Source: Syntrophobacter sp. SbD1
Lineage (GTDB): Bacteria; Desulfobacterota; Syntrophobacteria; Syntrophobacterales; Syntrophobacteraceae
NCBI GenBank assembly: GCA_900290365.1
Contig: OMOE01000127.1
Location: 3,139 to 39,068, forward strand
Direction: 5' to 3'
DNA: 35,930 bases
Made by a program: the position numbers and the translations under genes. Each line of letters begins with the position of its first letter. Position 1 is the first letter of the stretch. The notes beneath the pieces were generated by a model, which was not told where the DNA came from, made no database searches, and saw only the letters and a list, made by a program, of their open reading frames with translations. Of the stretch, positions 1-7,639 are shown piece after piece.

Positions 1-1162
1 CATCAACCTTATGGACTCCTTCACTTATTATACCATGTAGATTTGCAAAACGTTCATTGTTATGTCCTTTTATATCCATAATGGAAAAAATACCATTATT
101 TGTATTAGCATACCTAGAATAAACATATTTAACTCTGTGGCTATCCGTTAATAAGGTATTGAGATTGGTTTGGAGATGATGGTTGGTTACGACCTTATCT
201 TTGGGTACGCTATCTCCAGGGTTGAATACGCTTATTCCAGTTCCAAGTCGTCTGTTAAAAAGATATCTTCTGGCAAACACCATTTGAAGGACTTTGCTTG
301 GAGAATCCAGAATATCAAGAAGGGTGTGATATAAAGATTGGCAGATAGTGCAGGGGTTGTCCTTGAAAACCCATTCATACTGTTTGTGTGAAAAAAGTTT
401 GTGCTTGAATTCCTTGTTTTCTATCAATTCATTGAAAAAGTCTCTGCGGTATGCTTTGGGCACCAGGAGCAAAGGGCTATCATGGCTGGGACATGCGATT
501 TCGAGATATTCCTTGTGGGCATGCGTATTGGATTCGCCTCCCGGGTGAGGCTGTTCGTAAGCGGAATCGTACATGAACCCGGAAGCGGCCGGCGGGTCCA
601 CCGGCTGATTGGCCATAAGGTTTCGAAGCTGCTCTACAAGGTATTTGGCCGCCGGGTCCGACCCATTGCCCAGGGCCTTCCTGTTGAGTCGCCATACAGT
701 CTCGAAGCTTGCTCCGTCTTCGGTTCCCGCGTATTGCTCGAATTTGGTGAGCACGTTATTGAGGAAAGTGCTTTTACCGGACCCGTGGGGGCCTTCGAAG
801 ATATAGATCCTGTTTTGCCGAAGTCCCCGCCTGAAAGAGGAGATATGCCCGAGAAGCCTGTTTACGAAAAGGCGGTCTCCAAAAAATGGATGGTCGGTTC
901 CATCTTCAAACAGGCGACTGCAATCATAGCAGACATAGTTTATGGATTCGGGATCGTCGGTGTATTCGTTTATGCCCTCGCCAATGTAGCTGTGGATCAT
1001 GTCGTAGAACATCTGAAAGATGTTTCGGAAGATGCGATCCGGCGATTTGGCGGCGAGATCAAGGTACTCCGAAAAACTGAACAGCGTGCGTCGTTCCCGT
1101 TCTTTTATCTTGTGACAGAGGTCGGCCACTAAGTTTTCTGTATTTTCCATCTTTTGTTCCAT
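1..1162 (-). CDS. Second PrkA-like AAA+ ATPase/serine kinase, C-terminus beyond window
   Basis: Reading the minus strand from 1162 gives an open frame of 387 codons with no stop before the left edge, so the ORF track misses it. A Walker A motif GPHGSGKS is at about residues 124-131. Further on are CPSHDSPLLLVP and NNGIFSIMDIKGHN, which resemble PrkA-family AAA modules. A CYDC pair near residue 78 and CTIC near residue 260 could be a metal site, but that is speculative. The start codon overlaps the spoVR stop (TAATG), implying translational coupling; an internal ATG at 1150 is an alternative. It is the fourth gene of the prkA-yeaH-spoVR operon. PrkA proteins join an AAA module to a kinase-like C-terminal domain, but here that end is outside the window, so kinase activity cannot be judged. 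The last 400 bases are visibly AT-richer than the rest of the operon. Confidence 0.8.
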   Translation of the reverse strand, partial: MEQKMENTENLVADLCHKIKERERRTLFSFSEYLDLAAKSPDRIFRNIFQMFYDMIHSYIGEGINEYTDDPESINYVCYDCSRLFEDGTDHPFFGDRLFVNRLLGHISSFRRGLRQNRIYIFEGPHGSGKSTFLNNVLTKFEQYAGTEDGASFETVWRLNRKALGNGSDPAAKYLVEQLRNLMANQPVDPPAASGFMYDSAYEQPHPGGESNTHAHKEYLEIACPSHDSPLLLVPKAYRRDFFNELIENKEFKHKLFSHKQYEWVFKDNPCTICQSLYHTLLDILDSPSKVLQMVFARRYLFNRRLGTGISVFNPGDSVPKDKVVTNHHLQTNLNTLLTDSHRVKYVYSRYANTNNGIFSIMDIKGHNNERFANLHGIISEGVHKVD

Positions 1163-2841
1163 TACAGGACTGCCTTTGATAGCTGCCTGTCTTTCATGGT
1201 GTAGAGCACTCTTTGGTATGAGGGGCTTGCTTTGGACGAAGGATAGGCCTCCCCGGGCTGATATTCCCTGGCTTTTCCAACCGGCTCCGAAGTCTCGAGT
1301 TTTACCGGTCCACCCCAGAGATACTCGATTCCAATCATTGTGTTGGAGATGAACTCCTTTACCAGCGGCTTGCCCTCAAAATGATGGTTGAGGTAAAGGC
1401 AGTTGTCTTCGGTCGTCGATTTATCGATCTCGATGTACGGCGGATGATAGAGCTGCTCGAGGAGCATCTGCCTGTAGTTGCCAGCGTCTCTGCTGCGGAC
1501 GTAGTATTCCCAGGTCTTCCTGGAGCTGTTGAGTCTTCGTCCGGCCACGAAAAGTTTGTGCCTGTCTACGAATTCCTGGTCTACGAAGTTGTTGATGAAC
1601 ATGAAATCATCGAAGTCTTCCCTGACCCTTAAGACGCAGTCCATGCCTGAGCCGGTGGCCTTGTCATAATCGCGCCGGTTCCGGGCATTGCCGATTTTCT
1701 GGAAATCGTATGAATACTTCCCTTTGTCGGCCATCTCTTCAATGTGGCCGAAAAGCCGCATGCCAAGGGCATAGGGATTGATTCCGACCTTGGGAAGAGC
1801 GGTCACAAGCGCGTTTATCCGGGCAAAGCCCACTTCGTTGCCCCTGATCCTGTCATCTTTTAAGAAGAGCCTTTCATGCCAGTAGCTCGCCCAGCCTTCA
1901 TTGAGAATTTTGGTTCGCATCTGTGGCTGGAAAAAAAGCGACGTCTTCCGAACTATTTCCAGGACCGATTGCATCCAGCGGTTTTCTTCCATCTGCAAAA
2001 ATGGTGAATTCTGCTGCACAAATTCGAGCAGGTCCATAACCCCTTTGCGGCCCCCTTTTTTTTGCCGGAGGAAGAGGGCTTCAAATTCCGGATATGTCCT
2101 GACAACGTCCGAGAAAAACACAGCTTCAGCTATCTCGGCGTATTGCCGTCCAGTCTCGTTATAGCGGTCCACTTCCTTGAGATAGTCCGTGATGCTGACT
2201 TTGCGGATCGTCTGCAGAAAGATATCGAAATAAAAGTCGAGTTTTCCGGATGTCTTTATTTCCTGGGGCTGGTTCAATTCGGAAAGCTCCGAGTGGAACC
2301 CGACTAGGTTGTCTATGCCTCGGCTGAATTCGATGACGTAATCGACCCAGCGCCCTTTTTCGGAGCGCAGCATCGCTATCGACCTCTTGTCGGAGAGTGC
2401 TCGTCCCGCGAAATCCTCATCCCATGTGTGCTTGAAGAACATGTTGTTTTGGAAAAAATCGATGTGCGCCAGAACGTGGTAGAAAATCATAACGTTCAGC
2501 CAGTCCGGATTGTTGTCGTTATAAAAGGAAATGGCTGGACGGGTATTGATGACAGTCTCGTATGGATTAAAGGAAATGGCTGGACGGGTATTGATGACAG
2601 TCTCGTATGGATTGTGGGGATAGAGTTCGTATTTGCCCTTCTCCCTGAGGACCTCTACGTCATTTACCCAGTAATCGTAGAGGGTCGGGATCATGTTTTT
2701 CGGAGCGAGTTCAAGCAGGTCCTTGTTGGTGACGATATATTCGAGCGTTTCATCCCCAAAACGCAGTCCTGCGTTCCTGGCTCTTTCCTTACATCCTTCC
2801 ATTATTCTCTTGGTGTGCTGATTGATCAACTCCATCTTCAT
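1162..2841 (-). CDS. spoVR: SpoVR family protein (YcgB-like)
   Basis: The 559-residue product carries the SpoVR landmarks: an AHIDFFQNN-type segment near residue 125, LNEGWASYWHE near residue 315, and the C-terminal stretch with YLNHHFEGKPLVKEF. The family is cytoplasmic, of uncertain biochemical role, and repeatedly linked to PrkA and YeaH in sporulation of Bacillus and in stress or stationary-phase responses of Gram-negatives. The start at 2841 (ATG) lies 58 bases after the yeaH stop. The stop overlaps the start of the next PrkA-like gene. An oddity is a perfect 15-residue tandem duplication (NPYETVINTRPAISF twice) from a 45-bp DNA repeat just before the conserved core; without it the length would be close to the usual 500-540. 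Identification is secure; whether the duplicated form works is unknown. Confidence 0.93.
   Translation of the reverse strand: MKMELINQHTKRIMEGCKERARNAGLRFGDETLEYIVTNKDLLELAPKNMIPTLYDYWVNDVEVLREKGKYELYPHNPYETVINTRPAISFNPYETVINTRPAISFYNDNNPDWLNVMIFYHVLAHIDFFQNNMFFKHTWDEDFAGRALSDKRSIAMLRSEKGRWVDYVIEFSRGIDNLVGFHSELSELNQPQEIKTSGKLDFYFDIFLQTIRKVSITDYLKEVDRYNETGRQYAEIAEAVFFSDVVRTYPEFEALFLRQKKGGRKGVMDLLEFVQQNSPFLQMEENRWMQSVLEIVRKTSLFFQPQMRTKILNEGWASYWHERLFLKDDRIRGNEVGFARINALVTALPKVGINPYALGMRLFGHIEEMADKGKYSYDFQKIGNARNRRDYDKATGSGMDCVLRVREDFDDFMFINNFVDQEFVDRHKLFVAGRRLNSSRKTWEYYVRSRDAGNYRQMLLEQLYHPPYIEIDKSTTEDNCLYLNHHFEGKPLVKEFISNTMIGIEYLWGGPVKLETSEPVGKAREYQPGEAYPSSKASPSYQRVLYTMKDRQLSKAVL
2524..2613. repeat. 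45-bp perfect tandem duplication inside spoVR
   Basis: Bases 2524-2568 and 2569-2613 are identical over the full 45-bp period, and identity stops exactly at both outer ends (2523 versus 2568 and 2569 versus 2614 differ). The duplication is in frame and adds 15 amino acids to SpoVR. Its perfection suggests a recent event, or an assembly artefact. Confidence 0.97.
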
Positions 2842-2899
2842 CGTCCCGCAGTTGAAAGCTTTTCATCCATTTGTCACAAGGTCCGTCCTCAGTATTACG

Positions 2900-4243
2900 T
2901 TAGGATAGCAGCTTCTTTATGCCTTCTATGAGGCGCACCTCTGTGGCGTTTTCGCCGACACTGTCCAGACGAATGCCCCGCGGGTGTTCGGTCAGCAGGC
3001 CGGAGGCGTTTAAATATCTTTCTACAGAGGTTGTTCGGTCTGGGCTCGTTGCAGCAACGGTCACGCCGATCCTGTTAGCAAAGCTGAGAGTCTTTCTGAT
3101 CTCGGGGATCGCCTCGCGTCCCTCGGAATCCCAGTCATCTCCGTCGGTTCCGTGGAAAACATATATATTGTAATCGCGGGCAAGATTGCCCTCTTCCACG
3201 ATCTTGTTGACGAGACGGTAGGCGGACTCCACACGCGTGCCGCCAGCAACCGAAGAGTTATAGTAGGTATAAAAATCCGTGACTTCCCTGGCTTCGGTAT
3301 CGTGCACGATAAACTTTGTTTCCACCTGCTTTTCATACTGATAGATGAGCCAACTGTAGATAAGGACATGCTGGGTCACGACGACCTCAGTGGGCAGACC
3401 GGCCATGGAACCGGAGTAATCTCTTAGAAAGAAGATCATGGCCTGTGATTCGTAGTCCTTTTCCCTGGACAGGATTCGATAGACTGCATCTCGCGGAGAG
3501 ACAAGGAGCCGGCTGGGGTCGATTTCTTGTGGATCGGAGATGTTGTTCAAATTGATGTTTGTCTCGATGATTTTTTTGAGAGTGGCCTTTTTGTCCAGCA
3601 GCTGACCGCTCTTGTTATGTCTGTCTGTCAGGTCATAAGTGTAGCGGGTGAGCGAGCGCTTTTTCCCTTTGCTTTTGAGATTGGGTAATTCGAATTTTTC
3701 GCCCAGTATCTTCCCCAGGTCGTAGGCGCTCGATTCAATCTCGTGCTCTGCGCCACCGCCCTGTCCGGCGCCCCCGGCCCCGGAGCCGGCTGAACCATCA
3801 TCAGCACCGTCAGCCGGCTCTTCCCCTATTACTTCCCCTTCGCTGCCCTCGCCAGTTCCCCCTGATGAGCTCTCTTCCCCCGGTTGACCCTTTCTTACGT
3901 CATGAAAAAACTTCTCTTCGACTGTGGTTGGTACGAGAATGATTTTGTCCTTGCCCCCACGGCCGGGTTTCACCAGCCTTCCGACATGAATCTTGCGTGG
4001 GAACCCGTCTTTTTCACGCTGCTTGTCACGTTCCAGCAGTTCATCGATCGCGCTCAGATTGTGAAGGTAAGTGCCGGCGGGAGGTGAAGAGTTTTGAAGA
4101 AAAACAAGGTCGCCCCAGCCGTAAAGGCCCCTCAGCAATGCCGGGCCCGTTGATTCGCACCCGTGCTCACCCGCCACGTGGTGGACCGAGCCGGATAACT
4201 CTTCGATTCTCTTTTTATCTGAGTTCGGAATCTCTTTTCCCAC
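2900..4243 (-). CDS. yeaH: DUF444 family protein, YeaH-like with VWA-type domain
   Basis: The 447-residue product matches the DUF444/YeaH family, the partner of PrkA/YeaG in E. coli. Residues 1-130 contain the basic stretch GRLVKPGRGGKDKI. Residues about 130-175 are an acidic, glycine-rich low-complexity linker (GSAGSGAGGAGQGGG). From about residue 260 comes a von Willebrand factor A-like fold with a MIDAS-type DYSGSM motif and a later HGTDGDDWDSEG segment. The start is GTG at 4243, preceded by GAGGGG at good spacing. It sits between prkA (about 40 bases upstream) and spoVR. By analogy with VWA/AAA+ pairs such as MoxR systems it probably acts as a metal-dependent adaptor for the PrkA ATPase; that mechanism is inference. 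The family assignment is firm. Confidence 0.93.
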   Translation of the reverse strand: MGKEIPNSDKKRIEELSGSVHHVAGEHGCESTGPALLRGLYGWGDLVFLQNSSPPAGTYLHNLSAIDELLERDKQREKDGFPRKIHVGRLVKPGRGGKDKIILVPTTVEEKFFHDVRKGQPGEESSSGGTGEGSEGEVIGEEPADGADDGSAGSGAGGAGQGGGAEHEIESSAYDLGKILGEKFELPNLKSKGKKRSLTRYTYDLTDRHNKSGQLLDKKATLKKIIETNINLNNISDPQEIDPSRLLVSPRDAVYRILSREKDYESQAMIFFLRDYSGSMAGLPTEVVVTQHVLIYSWLIYQYEKQVETKFIVHDTEAREVTDFYTYYNSSVAGGTRVESAYRLVNKIVEEGNLARDYNIYVFHGTDGDDWDSEGREAIPEIRKTLSFANRIGVTVAATSPDRTTSVERYLNASGLLTEHPRGIRLDSVGENATEVRLIEGIKKLLS

Positions 4244-4258
4244 GGCGGTCCCCTCATT

Positions 4259-4286
4259 TATCGCTATTGACTATCGCTATTGACTA
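4259..4286. repeat. 13-bp tandem repeat (two copies) at the prkA stop/yeaH leader
   Basis: On the minus strand TAGTCAATAGCGA occurs twice in succession, with two flanking bases also in register. The first copy supplies the prkA stop codon TAG, so copy number changes would alter the prkA-yeaH spacing but not the proteins. Confidence 0.9.
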
Positions 4287-6350
4287 GTTCTCGTCGCTCC
4301 TGGTACAGAAATACTCTACGGTTTTTTGGGCGCAGGTCTGACAGTATCCGAGTTTTTCGAGCATGGCGTGAATGATGCGATCGTAGAGCTTTTGATTCTC
4401 CTCGTTGGTGCGGTTGGCCAGAGCGCCAATTAGACTGCCGGCCCCCGCAATGTCGGACTTCAGCCTTACGTCCGTTACCGCTTTTACGAGTTCGAGGTTG
4501 TCCATGAAATCGTAATCCCGGTCCGAGGACATCTTTTGTCCGTATATTTTGCGTATCGAGGTCCTGAAAGACTCGCGTTGTTCCTGAGTCTTGAGCCCAA
4601 GCCTCTCTTCGACGCTCCGAATGTAGCGCTCATCGATCTTGAGCGCTTTAAGCTCTCCGGTCTGCGGGTTCTTGTATTTCCACATCTTGTCGGGACCCAG
4701 GTTCTCGGCGTCTATGCCGATGATCATGTTGACGTAGTTCATCACGTCCTTGCGAATGGCGTGCGGCTCGTCCATGTAGGCATTGAACATCTCGGTCATG
4801 ACCCTTTCCCGGTAGAGTCCCTTGGCTATCTTGATATCATCGAGATACTTGGCCCTCTCGCTCGCCTCGGGAACATAATCGAGCACGACTCGTTCCATGG
4901 ACCTGAAAACGTCGTAAGCGAACATGCACTGACCTTCGTTAGTCTCGGAAGTCTCCATGAGCAACTGGATTGCTCTGCCGAGGTTTCTCTGGCCCAGTCC
5001 CTTCTGGCCGAACCGCTTGGTGATGTCCGGTTCGTGGTTGAGTGTGTCGATAACCTCTGCCAGCGTTTTGATGCTTTTCTCTCCGGCCACTTCCCCTGCG
5101 GACAGCTTCATCATTTCGATAGCGGTCAGCTTTTCCGTTTTGGGCAGCCTGCTCAGTACTACCGCAATCGAGGCTGCGGTGTTCAGATTGGGATCCTGGT
5201 GGAGTTGTTCCTTGGTTAGCGTGGTTTTTGCCTCGCTGCCGATAGCATAGGCTGTCAGCTTTTCCTGAAGCCGGTAATCGGTGTTGTGGGCCACGTAGCA
5301 AATCCTGCACCGGTCGACGATAGGCGCTTCTTCCTTTTCGGCCAGAAACCTGTTGAATTCGGAGTTGTTGCTGGTGGCAATTATCAGAGTGTCGATCGGC
5401 CAACGGAAACCGTCAATTTCTATGTTCCGGTTCTGGATTACCCCCAGGTAGACCTGTACGAGGTCCTTTTTGTTCTTGAAGATTTCGTCGCTGAAATGGA
5501 TTCCTCCACCCGCCACTCGCGCCAGGGCGCCTCGTCTCAGGTCGAAGCGGTATGGATTGTTCAAGTCCGTAATGTGCAGCAACCTCTGGATGGATTCTTC
5601 TCCAAGCAGGTCGACGGCCGACGAAGTTATCTTATCTTTAGCCGAGTATTTCCCGGTCATGGTCCCCATGCTTTCGCTCAAAGGGACCGGCACGACTTCA
5701 AAGAAGCTCAACAGCTTTTCAGGGTCGCCATCGCAATGTTCCCGGATGTCATTGAGAATGTAGTCGCTGCATGCGCCAAGAGGCCTGTAGTTAAGATAAA
5801 GCTTGTCGATCTGGGCGTCTGTAAATCCTCCCAGTTCCGCCAGGTATTCCTTGTTATTCTCCTTGGATTGGAGGAGATTCATGGCTAAAATTATTGGATC
5901 TTCAAAGGTTTGGGACTGGATTGTTTTAATTTTGCCATAACTGCCGAGCTTTTCCAGGTTCCTGATGTTGAAGGAATACCTGCGATTTTCCTCTTGAGCC
6001 ATGAAATCCCTGTAGAGTGTGCACAGGTAGTCCACGAAAAAAGTCTTTCCGTTGCCCGGCTCTCCAACGAGAACAAAAGCCATCTCCCTGGAAGACCCCC
6101 CTTCGGCCGCATCCTTGACAAAGGACACGAAACTGTTCACCTCGTCATACATGCCTATAACATGTTTCGGGGAGGTTCGAAAAATCTTGAAGTCATAGGT
6201 GCTCTTGCCGTTTACCAAGACTTTTTCGATCGAAGCGAGTTCATTTAGAATCATTCTCGCCACGGCTTGATAAGCATTTTCAAAATGCCTGTTGCCATCT
6301 TTGACTTGCCCGATATGATACCCGAGGGTCTTTGTATTGTTCGCGTCCAT
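4284..6350 (-). CDS. prkA: PrkA/YeaG-type AAA+ serine protein kinase
   Basis: The 688-residue protein matches the PrkA/YeaG family, which joins an N-terminal AAA+ domain to a C-terminal kinase-like domain and phosphorylates serine/threonine in stress and sporulation pathways. Visible are Walker A GEPGNGKT at residues 96-103, TFEDPIILAMNLL near 155, the GGGIHFSDEIFKNKKDL segment with Walker B-like acids near 285, and IIATSNNSEFNRF (sensor 1 region) near 335. The C-terminal third has the family pattern and ends with a CQTC pair and a further cysteine close to the end. Length is close to the usual 630-690. The start ATG at 6350 is preceded by GGAG at proper spacing. It is first in the operon with yeaH, spoVR and a second PrkA-like gene, and a sigma-54-like element lies about 80 bases upstream. 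Confidence 0.94.
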   Translation of the reverse strand: MDANNTKTLGYHIGQVKDGNRHFENAYQAVARMILNELASIEKVLVNGKSTYDFKIFRTSPKHVIGMYDEVNSFVSFVKDAAEGGSSREMAFVLVGEPGNGKTFFVDYLCTLYRDFMAQEENRRYSFNIRNLEKLGSYGKIKTIQSQTFEDPIILAMNLLQSKENNKEYLAELGGFTDAQIDKLYLNYRPLGACSDYILNDIREHCDGDPEKLLSFFEVVPVPLSESMGTMTGKYSAKDKITSSAVDLLGEESIQRLLHITDLNNPYRFDLRRGALARVAGGGIHFSDEIFKNKKDLVQVYLGVIQNRNIEIDGFRWPIDTLIIATSNNSEFNRFLAEKEEAPIVDRCRICYVAHNTDYRLQEKLTAYAIGSEAKTTLTKEQLHQDPNLNTAASIAVVLSRLPKTEKLTAIEMMKLSAGEVAGEKSIKTLAEVIDTLNHEPDITKRFGQKGLGQRNLGRAIQLLMETSETNEGQCMFAYDVFRSMERVVLDYVPEASERAKYLDDIKIAKGLYRERVMTEMFNAYMDEPHAIRKDVMNYVNMIIGIDAENLGPDKMWKYKNPQTGELKALKIDERYIRSVEERLGLKTQEQRESFRTSIRKIYGQKMSSDRDYDFMDNLELVKAVTDVRLKSDIAGAGSLIGALANRTNEENQKLYDRIIHAMLEKLGYCQTCAQKTVEYFCTRSDEN

Positions 6351-6427
6351 CTCTTACTCCAAAACTGAAGAGGTTACGTCGGTCCGGGAGAGGTGGCGAA
6401 GGCCCCTTTTTCCCCTAGTCGAATTTA

Positions 6428-6443
6428 TTCAAGGTTTGTGCCA
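6428..6443 (-). promoter_or_regulatory. Candidate sigma-54 (-24/-12) promoter for the prkA operon
   Basis: The minus strand reads TGGCACAAACCTTGAA. This is a perfect -24 element (TGGCAC) and, at correct spacing, TTGAA in place of the -12 consensus TTGCA/T. A start of transcription near 6417 would leave a leader of about 65 bases before the prkA ATG. In E. coli yeaGH is reported to be under NtrC/sigma-54 control, which makes the call plausible. The missing C of the -12 GC dinucleotide is the main weakness. Confidence 0.45.
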
Positions 6444-6457
6444 GGAATCCGTATCGG

Positions 6458-6474
6458 TTAAGAATTATTCTTAA
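6458..6474. promoter_or_regulatory. 17-bp palindrome, possible operator or activator site
   Basis: TTAAGAATTATTCTTAA has two perfect 8-base arms around a single central base. It lies just upstream of the sigma-54-like element of prkA and in the same spacer as the pfkB-family gene. The 7-1-7 geometry recalls Fur/PerR-family boxes, but the sequence is not a close match to either consensus. The regulator is unknown. Confidence 0.45.
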
Positions 6475-6505
6475 TACTGGAAATTCATCACTTTACTGGA
6501 AATTC
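6475..6505. repeat. 12-bp direct repeat, 19-bp period, in the prkA/pfkB divergent spacer
   Basis: TACTGGAAATTC occurs at 6475-6486 and 6494-6505, and the following bases are also similar (CATCACTT versus GATGACTT). Its location upstream of the sigma-54-like promoter fits an enhancer-type site for a regulator binding the same DNA face about every two turns. The rest of the 6351-6700 spacer shows nothing else recognisable except the pfkB ribosome binding site. Confidence 0.5.
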
Positions 6506-6700
6506 GATGACTTTTTAATTCCCGGCCATGCAATGGTCAAGGCTTCAACGATGACATTTTTTTGGCGCCGTTTTTGTGTGCTCCATTTATTTGATTCGCA
6601 TTTGATATTTTCTGCGGAGAAACTCGATCCAAGATCTTCTTGGTTTTCAAAATTTGGGGAATAATGTATGGTCCCGCAACTACCCAAAAAGGAGAATGTA

Positions 6701-7630
6701 ATGAACATGTTTATTTCCGGTTCACTGGCTTATGACCGTATTATGGATTTTCCCGGTCGCTTTGTCGAACATATTCTGCCAGAAAAGATTCACGTTCTCA
6801 ACGTCTGCTTCAACATAAACGGTTTGGTCGAAAAATTTGGAGGCACAGCCGGAAACATTGCCTACAGCCTCGCCATGCTTGGAGAATCCCCCTTCATTGT
6901 GGCTACCTCGGGGGAGGATTTCTCCCGGTATGAAGAATGGCTTGTTCAAAACAGTCTGCCAACAACGTTCATAAAAGCGATTCCGGGCATCCTTACTGCC
7001 GGCGCATACATTACCACCGACCTCGATGACAATCAGATAACCGCTTTCAATCCAGGAGCAATGGCCTTCGAGGCGGACCTTCCCACTGTTAACGGGACCA
7101 GTGAAGTGTTCATCGGGCCGGGTAACAAGACTGACATGATCAATTTCGCGCAAAAAGCCCGGCTCGCCGGTGTGCCCTTTTTCTTCGATCCGGGGCAAAG
7201 CCTCAATATTTGGACTGGCGATGAACTGAGGGAAGCGGTCTCAGGTGCGCTCTGTTTTATCTCTAACGATTATGAACTCGCCCTGTTTCGGAGGATGACC
7301 GACTGGACGATGGGCGATCTCTATAAGCGTGTCAAAATAGTAATCACCACCATGGGTTCCGACGGGGCCGTCTTGGACGTCGAAGGCGACAGGATGTTGA
7401 TACCTGCCATCCCGGTCAGTGATGTCCTCGATCCGACAGGAGCGGGGGACGCTTTTCGCGCTGGGGTCCTCAAGGCCAGGGCCATGAATCTTCCATGGGA
7501 TGTAGCATGTCAACTGGGGGCGACGTCAGCATCATTTTCCGTTGAACATTACGGAACGCAGGAGCACCGGTTTAACTGGGATGAATTTTGCCAAAGGTAC
7601 AGCAGCGCCTATGGCGCCCTGGTGTGCTGA
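6701..7630 (+). CDS. PfkB family carbohydrate/nucleoside kinase
   Basis: The 309-residue product is a ribokinase-fold PfkB kinase. It has the N-terminal substrate-side motif GGTAGNIAYSLAMLG at about residues 46-60 and the C-terminal PfkB signature DPTGAGDAFRAGVL at about 244-257, containing the catalytic aspartate and anion hole. The pattern is closest to the adenosine kinase/ribokinase-like branch, but the sugar or nucleoside cannot be told from sequence. The start chosen is ATG 6701 with GGAG six bases upstream; the longer ORF from 6668 has no such site. It is divergent from prkA and convergent with the cobalamin genes, with only 9 bases between stops, so it appears to be transcribed alone. 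Confidence 0.88.
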   Translation: MNMFISGSLAYDRIMDFPGRFVEHILPEKIHVLNVCFNINGLVEKFGGTAGNIAYSLAMLGESPFIVATSGEDFSRYEEWLVQNSLPTTFIKAIPGILTAGAYITTDLDDNQITAFNPGAMAFEADLPTVNGTSEVFIGPGNKTDMINFAQKARLAGVPFFFDPGQSLNIWTGDELREAVSGALCFISNDYELALFRRMTDWTMGDLYKRVKIVITTMGSDGAVLDVEGDRMLIPAIPVSDVLDPTGAGDAFRAGVLKARAMNLPWDVACQLGATSASFSVEHYGTQEHRFNWDEFCQRYSSAYGALVC

Positions 7631-7639
7631 ATAAATATA

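Noticed and set aside
401-1132. 243-codon plus-strand ORF at the left end
   Set aside because: It is antisense to the partial PrkA-like gene, whose minus frame is open for 387 codons and has Walker A and family motifs. The plus frame has no recognisable domain.
4536-5219. 227-codon plus-strand ORF
   Set aside because: It is antisense to prkA with no start signal or domain; a high-GC shadow frame.
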